A DNA stretch of 64,000 nucleotides, from assembly GCF_000472785.1 (NCBI RefSeq), contig NZ_AXAL01000001.1:417087-481086 (forward strand). The letters are read 5' to 3'. The notes under the pieces were generated by a model. The model had not been told where the DNA came from. It saw nothing but the letters and a program-made list of their open reading frames with translations, and searched no databases. This DNA is from Mesorhizobium loti CJ3sym. GTDB lineage: Bacteria; Pseudomonadota; Alphaproteobacteria; Rhizobiales; Rhizobiaceae. Shown here piece by piece: positions 34,189 to 42,970 of this stretch. Position numbers and translations under genes: made by a program. Numbering within the stretch: the stretch's first letter is position 1; each line of letters begins with the position of its first letter.

Positions 34189-35244
34189 TCATCGGGCCGA
34201 ATACTCCGCTTTTGGTTCTGGTGCGGTCCAGCCTTTGTCCGACTTCGAGCCCGAGGACGATCCGCCGAGCGCGCGCGGTTCGGCGAGCGTCAAGGTGGCG
34301 CGCGTGCCGTCGCTTTCGGCCTTGGTGTCCTGCGTCAATTCGACGGATTTGATGACCATCATCTGGTCAAGATAGATGCGGGGGTGCCTGACATAGACCA
34401 GCCAGTTGGGTGTCCAGATCTTCCCGCCCTGATCGCGCCAACCGACAACGGAAATCGTCGCGCTGACCGCCAGACCAGTTGCGGCGCGCACTTCCCACTC
34501 AACGGCGTTCTTCATGTGCGAGGCGGTGGCCTCGCCGTCCAGCACGATAATCTTGGGCCGGCTGCGGCCGGCAGCGGACGCCTTTGCTTCGGGGCGCAGC
34601 GCCTGCGCAGTGACCCCGCGCGATTGCTGGCCGCGCACGATGGTCGGATTGAACCTTCCCTCGCCCGAGAATTCGGCGCTGGCCGAGATGATGTTGATGC
34701 CCGCCGCAAGTCCGCCCGAATGCGAGCCTTCCGGTTTCTTGACAATGGCGAGTTTGCCCTCGGGCGTATCATGGATGATCGCCGCTTCGGCGCGCGCCAA
34801 TGGTTCCAGCGTCGAGTAGAGCGATTCCCCCGGCTCGATCTGGTGCTTGGCGATCATCTCGAACGAGCCTTTCGCCTCGATGCCGATGCCAAGATTGTCG
34901 AAGGCCTCCCCGATGCCCTTGATGTCCTTGTTCTCGACCAGGCCGGTCTTGTGCAGGATTGATGTTTCCACCGCGTCGACCGTGCGCGAGACAAGCGTGA
35001 TCGTCGCCTGCCAGTCGCCCGGTCCCTGGTCGGGGCGGAGATCCCTGACGTAACCTGTCAACAGCAATGTGCCGTTGGCGGTCAGGGTTGCCTTGTCATC
35101 AGGCCATGGTGGCGACACGCCGGGCGGTATGTGACCGGTGATCGTGGCGGTGCGAACGGCCTCCTCGGCCGAGATCGAAATCGACACGTCGTGCCAGGGC
35201 AGGAAGATGCCGCCCGCCGACACGCTAATGGTCTCAAGCGGCAT
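34189..35244 (-). CDS. Baseplate hub protein, Mu gp44-like (P)
   Basis: A 351-residue hub protein related to P2 gpD and T4 gp27. The N-terminal beta domain has FLPWHDVSISISAEEAVRTATI, followed by PDDKATLTANGTLLLTGYV. The middle has KDIKGIGEAFDNLGI and the EPGESLYSTLEPLARAEAAI segment characteristic of the family. The C-terminus is a charged linker. It contacts the tape measure end and the gp45-type spike. Confidence 0.85.
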   Translation of the reverse strand: MPLETISVSAGGIFLPWHDVSISISAEEAVRTATITGHIPPGVSPPWPDDKATLTANGTLLLTGYVRDLRPDQGPGDWQATITLVSRTVDAVETSILHKTGLVENKDIKGIGEAFDNLGIGIEAKGSFEMIAKHQIEPGESLYSTLEPLARAEAAIIHDTPEGKLAIVKKPEGSHSGGLAAGINIISASAEFSGEGRFNPTIVRGQQSRGVTAQALRPEAKASAAGRSRPKIIVLDGEATASHMKNAVEWEVRAATGLAVSATISVVGWRDQGGKIWTPNWLVYVRHPRIYLDQMMVIKSVELTQDTKAESDGTRATLTLAEPRALGGSSSGSKSDKGWTAPEPKAEYSAR

Positions 35245-35375
35245 TTTTCATCTCTCACTAGCGACACGCAATGTGGTGCGTTCCGAGCAAGGACTCGGAC
35301 GTTGCGAGCCCACGCCAACGCGTGTACGTTGCGGCGGCGCGCGCAGGCATTCCGCCTCACCATCGCGCATTTTCA

Positions 35376-35663
35376 ATGGAAGCAAAAACTCGGTTTCACT
35401 CGCTGATGCGCGCGGTGTGCGTTGGGCACGGTTATTGTGGCGGACTGCACGGCGACAGATTCATGCATGTCACCGATTACATTCCGCAGTCCGGCGATGT
35501 GACAGCGGACCAGTTCGTAGAATGGGTTTTTCTCGCCGAACATGGCGGTCAAACGTATCGACCGTCTCCTATGCTGGATCGGCACCGTGTGAGGCTGCGG
35601 GCCTTTTTTGTCGAGCACATGGGGGCTGATGTCGTCGATGCCAGCCAGTTGAGATGGGAATGA
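35376..35663 (+). CDS. Accessory hypothetical protein, opposite strand
   Basis: A 95-residue protein from ATG 35376 (MEAKTRFHSLMRAVC). HVTDYIPQSGDVTADQFVEWVFLAE and FFVEHMGADVVDASQL are cited in parts; I recall similar stand-alone hypothetical proteins in rhizobial genomes, not virion proteins. It lies between the gp44 and gp43 genes, against the tail operon, so it is cargo. Confidence 0.6.
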   Translation: MEAKTRFHSLMRAVCVGHGYCGGLHGDRFMHVTDYIPQSGDVTADQFVEWVFLAEHGGQTYRPSPMLDRHRVRLRAFFVEHMGADVVDASQLRWE

Positions 35664-35730
35664 AGGGCTATGTGTTAGCGTCGCATCAACCCGCCATATC
35701 CGACGTCGGCCAAATCAAGAAGGGACGACT

Positions 35731-36018
35731 GTGAAGACCTATTTCCTTGAACAACTGCGAGACGAGAAGCAGGCGCGACGCGCGTTGAGCACTACCCTGC
35801 CCGGACAAATCGAGCCTTGGTTGCTCTCGATGCCGGAAGGCGACGCTATTGCCTATTTCAACATTACAAACTTGGAAGACGATGGCGGCTTGGCGATTCA
35901 GGCTGAATGCAGCGGCCGCCACTTCGAAAAAGACGAGGTTGTGTTGAATGTTCTGCGGGCTCTGCGACAGACGCTTGGGGGTATCCTACGAGACGATTTC
36001 GATAATTATCTGCCCTGA
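35731..36018 (+). CDS. Accessory hypothetical protein (GTG start)
   Basis: A 95-residue acidic protein, 67 bp after the previous cargo gene on the same strand. The sequence EKQARRALSTTLPGQIEPWLLSMP and VLRALRQTLGGILRDDF is cited in parts; no family is recognised. Translation probably starts at GTG 35731 after an AGGGAC-like site. Confidence 0.5.
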   Translation: MKTYFLEQLRDEKQARRALSTTLPGQIEPWLLSMPEGDAIAYFNITNLEDDGGLAIQAECSGRHFEKDEVVLNVLRALRQTLGGILRDDFDNYLP

Positions 36019-36078
36019 GTACGCCGCCGGATCGAGTTGACTGGTTGCGCGAGATTTCATGAAAGTCATAACTGTTCG

Positions 36079-37215
36079 TCAGGGCGCAACGGCCTCGAAC
36101 AGGACCGGCATCGCGGCCGGCGTGGCAACGCTGTTGCGCGAGACGAGTTCGCCCGCCCTGCCCGCGTCGCCGTAAAGTGCGTAGGCAAGCGCCGTTGCCG
36201 GCAGGGATATCTCGGTCTGCACATTGACCAGTGGGGCGCGGTTTGCCGCTGTGGCGCTCAGGTCGGATGCAGCGGTGGCAGCGATGTCGGAAAGCCATTC
36301 GTTGACCGACACGTCGAGACCGCCAGAGAGCGCGTCAAGAACCGGATCGACCACGGGTGCTATGCGGTCGCGCGCGCGGCGGGCGTCCTGGCGGGAGAGA
36401 TAGTCGCCGGCCGCCAGCGTCTGGCAGAAGCCGGCCGCAAAGGCCGCCGCCGCCACCAGATCGAAGACATCCGACCCTGCCGGGACGGCAGCCAGGGCGA
36501 AAGCCTCGACCGTGGGCGCGGGATCGCCGACATCGGCAATCGCCCCGCAGGTCGAGACGATGGCCGATGCGATGGCCGCAGCCTGCGCCACCGGCTCGCT
36601 CGACAAACGGTTTATCGTGGCAATCGCATCGCCGATTTCGGATTGCCTCGCATCCGGCAGAGCCGCAGCACTTGCCACGGATGCGAGCTGGCCGGCAGCT
36701 GTGGCAATGGCCAGGGCCGAGAGTGCCGCCTGCCCCGCCGCCGTGTCGCGCATGCGGAATGCGGCGGCCTCGGACACAAGCGCTGCGCCAGCCGAGATCA
36801 ATGACGCGATGGCGAGTGCGCCCGGCACAGGAGCGAATGGCAGAGACGGAAGGCCGGCGGCGACGAAGTCGATTTCGAAGCCGACGAAGCCGGCGCGGCC
36901 ACGCTCGCGCGACAGGCTCCAGCGCGGCACGCGCACCACGACGGGGCCGGACATCGGCAGGACAAGCGTCGCCGCTTCCGGCGCGTTGAGCGCAGCCGTG
37001 AAGCCACGGGCGGCGGCATCGGCGAGGTCGCCAGCAACGTAAGCCGACAGGCTGAAGCGCCTGACATCGCCGCCCATATCCTCGGTGACATGAAGGTCGG
37101 AATAGGCGATCGGCGAGACGGCAACGCGCCGGCCGCCCTCGGCGTTCTCGACCTCGACGAAGAACGGCACGCCCCGGAAGGATGCCGGACGGAAGGCCTT
37201 CAACCAGTCGCGCAT
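36079..37215 (-). CDS. DNA circularisation protein N-terminal-domain family (Mu gp43-like)
   Basis: A 378-residue baseplate/tail-tip protein. The N-terminus WLKAFRPASFRGVPFFVE is the signature of this family, followed by the 'E..GRR....' and PY/AYSDL segments. The middle and C-terminus are Ala-rich helical. In Mu-like phages it is adjacent to the tape measure gene, as here; the stop of the tape measure gene shares its first base region (1-bp overlap at 37215). Despite its family name, a structural baseplate role is best supported. Confidence 0.8.
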   Translation of the reverse strand: MRDWLKAFRPASFRGVPFFVEVENAEGGRRVAVSPIAYSDLHVTEDMGGDVRRFSLSAYVAGDLADAAARGFTAALNAPEAATLVLPMSGPVVVRVPRWSLSRERGRAGFVGFEIDFVAAGLPSLPFAPVPGALAIASLISAGAALVSEAAAFRMRDTAAGQAALSALAIATAAGQLASVASAAALPDARQSEIGDAIATINRLSSEPVAQAAAIASAIVSTCGAIADVGDPAPTVEAFALAAVPAGSDVFDLVAAAAFAAGFCQTLAAGDYLSRQDARRARDRIAPVVDPVLDALSGGLDVSVNEWLSDIAATAASDLSATAANRAPLVNVQTEISLPATALAYALYGDAGRAGELVSRNSVATPAAMPVLFEAVAP

Positions 37216-39017
37216 CAGCGTGGTCCCATGGCACGGCCTGCATCGGAACGGCCGGTGTCAGCACGCACCGGCTTGAGCGAGCCGATTGGCCGTGAAAGGT
37301 CAGCGGCGGCACTGCGCGCGGCTGCCGCGAGACTGTTGGCGCCCGCGACGAGGGCACTCTTCAGCTCGCCCGCGACTGACGACAAGCTGTCGGCACCTTC
37401 CTTGATGCTGTCGCCGGCTTGCTTGCCGCCATCGGAAATCGACGACGCCGTCTCGACCCCCGCTCGTTTCAATGCACCCGCCGCCGCGGCATTTGCGGCA
37501 ATCTCCTGTGCGTTCGGGGCCGCCATGGCAACGATCGAGCGGTCATCCTTCTGCCCGAACGCCCCGTTGCGCACGGCGGCAGCATGGCCCCTTCCGTAGA
37601 GCTGGTATTGTTCGGCCATGCTTGGCGCGACCGGGCACGGTGACGGGACAGGAATGACGCTGGCCTGGTCCTTCCGGCGCGACGGCAATTCCGGGCTGGC
37701 GCTCATCGGCCCTTTGGCGGCAAGCAGGCCTTCCGGTGAACGCCAGCCGGCCTTGAATGCCATCATGCCCTGGTCCTGGTTGTCGAAGCCGTTGCGCAGC
37801 CACCACATGCGCTTTTCCCAGAAGCTCATCCCTTCCTTGTCCAGCTGCGCATTGATGAACTGCGCCTTGTCCATGTTGGAACTGACGAAGTCCATGGCGC
37901 CGGTCGCGGCAGGCGCGATGCCAGAACCGATCGCGCGCATCATGCGTTCCCATGATGCGCCCATCCTGTCGATCTTCGCCTGGTTGTCATCAAGGATCTT
38001 GCCGAGATCGCGCAGGGTCGATCCGTCGACGTGGTCAAGATCGGCGACGAACTGATGGAAAGCGTCCTTGCCCTGAACGAGCGCGCGCATGCCCTTCTGG
38101 ACCTGGAGATCGGTGAACAGGCGCGGGATCTTCGACAGATCGCCCTTGGTCGCCCTGTCGGTCAACTCGATCATCACGTCGAGCAGATCCTTGCCTTCCT
38201 TGCGGGCCTTGGCCAGTTCGTCCGGCAGATTGATATGGAATTTGGCGAAGTTCTTGACCGTTTCCTGGCTTTCCATTTTCTGCAAGACGTTCTGCAGGTC
38301 GGTCGCAGCCTCGGATGCATCGCCTTCACGGATGCGGATGGTCTGCAACGCCGACGCCAGCCGGCCAAGGCCCTGCTCGCCCTTGTAGCCGAGCGCGGCG
38401 AAAGCCGGCGCCAAGCTCGGGATATACTGCGCCATATCCTTCAGTTCGAACTTGCCCTGCTTGCCCGAGGTGACGAGGATGTCAAAGGCACGCTGCATCT
38501 GGCCGCCGGCAATGCCGAAGTTCGTGCCGATGGAATCGGCCGTGGTGGCGATGTCGGTGATTTCCGCGCCGGCCGCCTGCGCGGTCGCTGTCACGGCCGG
38601 AAGGAAAGACAAGGCATCGTCAAGATTGCGGCCGGCGGCGACGAGCGTTTCCAGACCATCGGTGACGCTGTCCTGCGTCGTCGAATAGTCGAGCGCCGCA
38701 CGGTCGACGGTGCGGAACATTTCGGCAAGCTTGTCCTTGCCGGCATCGGCATTGATGGCGATGCGGTTCAGGCGGCGTTCGGCGCTGGCGAAATTGGTGA
38801 CGAGCGCCGATGTGCCGCGCACAACGCCATAGGCGAGCAGGCCGCGAACGGCGTTGGCAGCAAGCGCGCTGTTGCGGGCCATCAGGCCTTGCGTCTTGTT
38901 GAACGCCAGCGCCTTCTGATTGACCTGGTTGAGCTTGCCAGAAAGCTGGCAGAACGCGCCCGTTGGACCAAGCTTCGCCGACAGGCGCAGAACAGCCTCG
39001 ATCGTCCGGTTGTTCAT
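37215..39017 (-). CDS. Phage tail tape measure protein
   Basis: A 600-residue helical protein that fixes tail length and is found inside the tail tube. The TP901-type core contains SFLPAVTATAQAAGAEITDIATTADSIGTNFGI and FDILVTSGKQGKFELKDMAQYIPSLAPAFAALG (cited in parts). Coiled-coil segments flank it, and the C-terminal part is Ala/Gly-rich. It is short for a tape measure, implying a short contractile tail. Its ATG overlaps the stop of the frameshifted chaperone extension (ATGA). Confidence 0.9.
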   Translation of the reverse strand: MNNRTIEAVLRLSAKLGPTGAFCQLSGKLNQVNQKALAFNKTQGLMARNSALAANAVRGLLAYGVVRGTSALVTNFASAERRLNRIAINADAGKDKLAEMFRTVDRAALDYSTTQDSVTDGLETLVAAGRNLDDALSFLPAVTATAQAAGAEITDIATTADSIGTNFGIAGGQMQRAFDILVTSGKQGKFELKDMAQYIPSLAPAFAALGYKGEQGLGRLASALQTIRIREGDASEAATDLQNVLQKMESQETVKNFAKFHINLPDELAKARKEGKDLLDVMIELTDRATKGDLSKIPRLFTDLQVQKGMRALVQGKDAFHQFVADLDHVDGSTLRDLGKILDDNQAKIDRMGASWERMMRAIGSGIAPAATGAMDFVSSNMDKAQFINAQLDKEGMSFWEKRMWWLRNGFDNQDQGMMAFKAGWRSPEGLLAAKGPMSASPELPSRRKDQASVIPVPSPCPVAPSMAEQYQLYGRGHAAAVRNGAFGQKDDRSIVAMAAPNAQEIAANAAAAGALKRAGVETASSISDGGKQAGDSIKEGADSLSSVAGELKSALVAGANSLAAAARSAAADLSRPIGSLKPVRADTGRSDAGRAMGPR

Positions 39018-39462
39018 TTTCTTGGCCTGCGTTTCAGGAATTCGATGCCGCGATGGTGCAGCATGCCGATCTCGGAAAAGGTCAGCGGCAACACCACATC
39101 CGGCTGCCAGCCGAAGTAGAACATCAAGTCATCGGCCTGGATGCCGATGATCTCGTTTAACTGCTGGCCGGTGGCGCGGATGGCATAAAAAAATCGATCA
39201 CCGCCTCGCGGACAAGTCGCGCGTCGGCGAGGCCGAGCACGCCAAGCTGCCCAATATCAGGTGACACGACGCAGCGCCTTACATAGGCCGCGACCGTTGC
39301 CGTATTCTCGATGACTACGTTGTTGCCGGCCGCCTTCTGGACTTCGTATGGCTCGCCGAGGGCCAGCAGATCTTCGAAGCGCGGCTCGCGCACGGTGACG
39401 CTGTCGAAGGTCTGGTCGTGCGCCTCATAGCGCTTCGACAGCGGGACGATCTTGTCGGGCAT
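39014..39462 (-). CDS. Tail assembly chaperone, -1 frameshift fusion product
   Basis: The long form of the tail assembly chaperone. The first 92 codons (39462-39187) are shared with the short form. At a T7 run the ribosome can slip back one base, re-read 39187 and continue in a frame with no start codon of its own, giving 57 more residues (including YFGWQPDVVLPLTFSEIG and IEFLKRRPRK) to TGA at 39014-39016. That stop overlaps the tape measure ATG. The extension is clearly coding and would otherwise be untranslated. This matches the conserved gpG/gpGT logic of tailed phages. Confidence 0.8.
39157..39462 (-). CDS. Tail assembly chaperone, short form
   Basis: A 101-residue unshifted product from ATG 39462 (MPDKIVPLSKRYEAH). 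The FDSVTVREPRFEDLLALGEPYE segment is typical of Mu gp41-like/P2 gpE-type chaperones. The upstream in-frame ATGs lie inside the GC-rich repeat and are not preferred, as a tcctcc-type Shine-Dalgarno complement (ggagga) directly precedes 39462. The zero frame ends PSAPPASS at 39157. Confidence 0.8.
   Translation of the reverse strand: MPDKIVPLSKRYEAHDQTFDSVTVREPRFEDLLALGEPYEVQKAAGNNVVIENTATVAAYVRRCVVSPDIGQLGVLGLADARLVREAVIDFFMPSAPPASS
39187..39193 (-). promoter_or_regulatory. Programmed -1 frameshift slippery site (T7)
   Basis: The heptamer T TTT TTT lies at frame-0 boundaries GA|T-TTT-TTT|ATG on the minus strand. It allows both P- and A-site tRNA-Phe to re-pair after a -1 slip. It is placed 30 nt before the zero-frame stop and just upstream of the open -1 frame. 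Confidence 0.75.
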
Positions 39463-39472
39463 TTTTCCTCCT

Positions 39473-39564
39473 TGCCTCAGGCCGCGCACCGGCCGCGATG
39501 CGGCCTGCTGCTCCGGCAGGCGCGCCATCAAGCGCGACGGTCGGTCGGCCTTGCGGGCTTCGCC
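39473..39564 (-). repeat. GC-rich dispersed repeat, copy C
   Basis: CAGGCGCGCCATCAAGCGCG is followed by ACGGTCGGTCGGCCTTGCG and GGCTTCGCC. It fills the gap between the tail tube and chaperone genes, in the same orientation as the other copies. On the minus strand it contains an in-frame ATG leading into the chaperone gene. Confidence 0.75.
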
Positions 39565-39567
39565 AGA

Positions 39568-39933
39568 TCAGATCTTCTTATAGGCGCGCGCGATCATGGC
39601 CAAGCCCGTCACCTCGCCGGTCGCCCGATTGACGGTCGGCGTGCCGGTGAAGCCGGCCTCGGTCCACAGGTGCTGTGCGCCTGTGAAGGTTTCGGTCATC
39701 GTCGCGTTAAATCCCGACGCCCGCATCAGACGGTTCCAGTCGTCGGTTTTCATGTCCTCGAATGTGAGATTGGCCTTGAAACCGGTCGGCTCGACCGTGC
39801 GGTAAACCGAACCGTCCTGGTTTGCCGCTCCGGTCACGTCGATATTGGACGGCATGATCTCTGCCGCCGCGCGCACCACAATGCGGTCGCCCGTCGACAG
39901 GGCAAACGTCATCTCTCCACCGAAATTCTGCAT
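39568..39933 (-). CDS. Tail tube protein
   Basis: A 121-residue protein of the Mu/P2-type contractile-tail tube fold. The N-terminal beta strands (GGEMTFALSTGDRIVVRAAAEI) are followed by KANLTFEDMKTDDWNRLMRASGFNATMTE (cited in part), a helix between the beta sheets. It lies downstream of the sheath gene, separated by a cargo gene, and before the chaperone, the standard order. Confidence 0.8.
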   Translation of the reverse strand: MQNFGGEMTFALSTGDRIVVRAAAEIMPSNIDVTGAANQDGSVYRTVEPTGFKANLTFEDMKTDDWNRLMRASGFNATMTETFTGAQHLWTEAGFTGTPTVNRATGEVTGLAMIARAYKKI

Positions 39934-40039
39934 CGGTCTTTCCCTTCGAGTTTGCTTTGTAGAAGTTGGCCTTACGCCCCCGTCGCGGATCAGTGATCCT
40001 TGACCATCGGCCGCGCGGTGCTAAATTGACATCGAACAA

Positions 40040-40357
40040 ATGCTCGATTGCATTATCACCCATATCGGATGCATCGCTGTGCGAAGATATATCGCTAAAT
40101 ATGCTATTGGCACAGTTGCGTTAATATTTGTGATTTTGTTTTGGATAGATGGGTATCTTAGCAACGAATACATTTACAATATCCGTATACCTGATCCCGA
40201 ACTCGGCAAGGTAGTCCCGTTCCATGTTAAAAACATCTTCGTCTATATTACAGAAGAACAATGGAATTTCATTTATTGGCTTAAATTGGCCGAGTTCGCG
40301 ACGGGATCTGTAGCTATAAGCGCGGCCTTCGTTGGGAAGATAAACGAGTCGCCCTAA
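40040..40357 (+). CDS. Accessory membrane protein, opposite strand
   Basis: A 105-residue, AT-rich gene inserted between the sheath and tube genes and read against them. One strong TM is at about 22-40 (YAIGTVALIFVILFWIDGY) and a second hydrophobic region is near the C-terminus (FATGSVAISAAFVG). No family is recognised. Small phage-encoded membrane proteins of this type often change the host surface or block superinfection, but nothing here proves it. Confidence 0.5.
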   Translation: MLDCIITHIGCIAVRRYIAKYAIGTVALIFVILFWIDGYLSNEYIYNIRIPDPELGKVVPFHVKNIFVYITEEQWNFIYWLKLAEFATGSVAISAAFVGKINESP

Positions 40358-40380
40358 CGTTAAGGTGTAGCGACAATTTC

Positions 40381-41892
40381 TCAGTCCGCTCGATACTGGC
40401 TGTAGAGCCTTGCGTTGGCGGCGATCACGTCGAGGGCGTTGACGCGGTCGATCGGCGCCAGGATGTCGACGCGGTTGGCATTCTCGGTGTTGCGTTGCAC
40501 GATAAGGCGATCGGCGAAGCCGCGCGCGTTCTCCAGTACGCCCTGAAGCTCCAGCGTGTCGGCGGCATGGACGAGCGTCGCCTTGATCGACTTCGGTGTC
40601 GACAGCGAGCCGAGGCCGCCGGGGTTCTCGTCGGCAAGCGCCTTTTGGCCATGCTCATACGACAGCTGCGCCCGGAAGAAACGCAGGATGGCGACCAGCT
40701 GGCCGATGGCCTGGATATCGCGAAACGTCTCGTCGGGCTGCGCGTTGGCGTCCTTCTGGTAAGTGGTGATGATCTTGTCGATTGCCACGCGGCCATCCCC
40801 GGTGATCAGGAAGCTCGAAATGCCGGAGCGCAGCAGCGTGTTGCGGCCGGCATAGGTCGGAACGGTCGAGCGGTTGCGCTGCGCTTTGACGCCTTCGACC
40901 ACAAGGCCGGTCTGGTTGCGCGAGACGTTGCCGGTAACGCCATCGGACAGCCAGGGCACGATGCGCGCGACGATGCCGGCCGCCCAAAGCCAGGCAGGCG
41001 TGGCGTTTCCGGCAGAGGCGATGCGCGGCAGGATGGTCAGGTGGCGATCATTGAGCGACAGGCCGAGCGTGGTCAGCGCCGAGGTTGAGCCGGTCGACGG
41101 CACGAAGACATGGCCATAGACCTGGCGGCTGTAAGCCCAGCGGCCGGACGTATCGTTGAGCAGCACGGCATAGCGCCCGATGTTGGTCGCGTCGGCAAAA
41201 GGCGACACGATCCAGTCATAGGGATCGTCGCCAAGGGATGCCAGCGCGCTGGACAGGTCGGGATCGCCAGTCGGCACAACGGTGTTGGTGAGCGTGAGCA
41301 CCGCACCGGCGAAGGCATTGGCATTGACGGTGGTCGGCACGAAGAAATCGAGATCCGAGAAGATGGCGCCGGCATGCCGCGCGGTAACGGTGACGGTGTC
41401 AGTCGTGACGGTCGCGGTGACTGGCAGGGACGCTCCGGTCAAGCTGTTGAAATACGCGTTGATGGCGGCCGCAAGAGCCGTGGCGACAGTGTTGGCGCTG
41501 TCGCCGGCCGCGATCTGGACCTGCACGGGTTCGCCCGCGATTTCGATGACGCCAGCGCCACCGCCGACCGGAGCCGAATTGACCTTGATGGTGTCGACGC
41601 GCGCCGTGCCGGTCGCGGCGGCCGAGACAATCCAGGTCTCCTGCACCGGGGCGTTGAGGAAAGCGACACGCGCCATTTCGGCAAGCATGGAGCCAGCACC
41701 CGCAAGCGCCACCGCCTCCTGGGCCGAGCCGATGGCCAGCGGGGTATTGTCGGCCATGGCCGCGCCCGTGTTCTTGTGACCGACCAGCAGCAGGCGCGAT
41801 TGCGACTGATAGCTGCCGCCCGAAGTCACCTCAAACGCGAACAGCGGCGCCACCAGCCCGGCGCCTGGGATGTTGTTGAACTGGATGGACAT
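40381..41892 (-). CDS. Tail sheath protein (Mu gpL / P2 FI-like)
   Basis: A 503-residue contractile-tail sheath. The N-terminal part is IQFNNIPGAGLVAPLFAFE. The middle insertion domain is beta-rich. The C-terminal domain has GDGRVAIDKIITTYQ, then AQPDETFRDIQAIGQLVAILRFFRAQLS (cited in part), and ends VIAANARLYSQYRAD. These are family hallmarks of Mu-type sheaths. Its presence shows the phage is a myovirus. A GC-rich repeat fills the upstream gap. Confidence 0.92.
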   Translation of the reverse strand: MSIQFNNIPGAGLVAPLFAFEVTSGGSYQSQSRLLLVGHKNTGAAMADNTPLAIGSAQEAVALAGAGSMLAEMARVAFLNAPVQETWIVSAAATGTARVDTIKVNSAPVGGGAGVIEIAGEPVQVQIAAGDSANTVATALAAAINAYFNSLTGASLPVTATVTTDTVTVTARHAGAIFSDLDFFVPTTVNANAFAGAVLTLTNTVVPTGDPDLSSALASLGDDPYDWIVSPFADATNIGRYAVLLNDTSGRWAYSRQVYGHVFVPSTGSTSALTTLGLSLNDRHLTILPRIASAGNATPAWLWAAGIVARIVPWLSDGVTGNVSRNQTGLVVEGVKAQRNRSTVPTYAGRNTLLRSGISSFLITGDGRVAIDKIITTYQKDANAQPDETFRDIQAIGQLVAILRFFRAQLSYEHGQKALADENPGGLGSLSTPKSIKATLVHAADTLELQGVLENARGFADRLIVQRNTENANRVDILAPIDRVNALDVIAANARLYSQYRAD

Positions 41893-41912
41893 GGGGTGTC
41901 TCCTCTGGATTG

Positions 41913-42006
41913 TGCCTCACGCGCCGTTTCGCCGCCTGCCGGCGGCTGGCGCTCCGGCGGGGCGCGCCATCGGGCGCGACGGCCGGTCGGCCTTGCGGGC
42001 TTCGCC
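41913..42006 (-). repeat. GC-rich dispersed repeat, copy D
   Basis: CGGGGCGCGCCATCGGGCGC is followed by GACGGCCGGTCGGCCTTGCG and GGCTTCGCC. A GCCGCC-TGCC-GGCGGC hairpin precedes the core. It fills the gap between the DUF2635-like and sheath genes, in the same orientation as the other copies. Confidence 0.75.
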
Positions 42007-42020
42007 CGGCGCGCGCGCGT

Positions 42021-42227
42021 CTACTTTGACTTCGCGGGTCTGCGGCCTTCGGGCGGGGTGCCTGTTTGGGTATCGAGGATCAGGGAACCGTCATTGACCA
42101 GCTGCATCCAGACCGGATCTTCGCGGTCGATGGTCTGGCCCTCGGCCGGGAAATCAGTGTTGGGGCGGAAGGGATGGGGCATGCGATGCGCGGCATCGGC
42201 AAGCCTGGCATGAACGAGATTGGTCAT
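42021..42227 (-). CDS. Small tail protein, DUF2635 (Mu gp38-like)
   Basis: A 68-residue protein placed directly before the sheath gene, where Mu carries its small gp38. The segment MPHPFRPNTDFPAEGQTIDRED, then PVWMQLVNDGSLI (cited in parts), fits the DUF2635 pattern 'D....LP..G..V......W.R...DG.v'. It overlaps the previous gene by 4 bp (ATGA). Probably a tail completion or sheath-assembly factor. Confidence 0.75.
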   Translation of the reverse strand: MTNLVHARLADAAHRMPHPFRPNTDFPAEGQTIDREDPVWMQLVNDGSLILDTQTGTPPEGRRPAKSK

Positions 42228-42970
42228 GGTTGATCCTCGATTTCGGCGAAGGGCGGCGCGACGGCAGTTGACGGTCCGGCCTGGCTGGAAACGCCGTTGC
42301 GTCTGGTCTCGAACGCGAAGGTGTCGAGCACCGACAGCGGTTCGGCGGCTCCGAACTGCGCCGCCATGCCGAGGAGTGTTGCCTTGGCATAGGAATTGTC
42401 CGGCAGCACTGCGGCGACCCCGGCGGCGGGCTGCGGCAGGCCGCCGGCAAGCGTGAATTCGTCATCCGGGATCAGGCAGTCGAACAGCATCGTTGTCCGC
42501 TGCCAGCGCAGACCCAACTCCGGCACGGCAAAGCCCTCCTCGTCGATGCTCTCGACCGCAATGACCGCCTTGCGGAAGATCACGCCGGTCGGGCCAATGG
42601 TCAGGGCGAACCGCACCTGGGCGCACAGCGCCGCGAGCACGATCCGCGCCGTGGGATCCGAACCGACCATGGCATCCACAAATGGCCCGTCTTCGTCGTT
42701 CGAGGCCACTGCCAGTTCCGCGACCACCTCAAGGATGGTGCGGCCGTTGCGGGACACGCTTCCCTGCCCGGCGCCGCGGCGAGGCGATTCCGACCGGCGG
42801 GTGAAGAGCGACAGGACCGGCGTGTATTCCTTGCCGGGGGCGAGGATATCGAGCGACGGCCGGCGGCTGTCGAAAACCCGCTCGCGAGCGAGCGTCGGGA
42901 AGGCAGTGGCGCCGGTCGGCGAAAGGCTCTCGACTGCAGCCAGGCGGGTCGTCTCGGCGGCGATTGTCAC
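42224..42970 (-). CDS. Phage tail completion protein (Mu gp37-position)
   Basis: A 248-residue protein between the head-tail joining gene and the DUF2635 gene, overlapping both by 4 bp. The sequence VSRNGRTILEVVAELAVASNDEDG and RKAVIAVESIDEEGFAVPELGLRWQRTTMLFDC is cited in parts. I do not recognise the family precisely; a tail terminator or connector role is inferred from its position at the head-tail boundary. Confidence 0.6.
   Translation of the reverse strand: MTIAAETTRLAAVESLSPTGATAFPTLARERVFDSRRPSLDILAPGKEYTPVLSLFTRRSESPRRGAGQGSVSRNGRTILEVVAELAVASNDEDGPFVDAMVGSDPTARIVLAALCAQVRFALTIGPTGVIFRKAVIAVESIDEEGFAVPELGLRWQRTTMLFDCLIPDDEFTLAGGLPQPAAGVAAVLPDNSYAKATLLGMAAQFGAAEPLSVLDTFAFETRRNGVSSQAGPSTAVAPPFAEIEDQP

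Noticed and set aside
38031..39119. 362-residue plus-strand frame inside the tape measure gene
   Set aside because: It is the complement of the tape measure coding region, with no known domain and no ribosome binding site.
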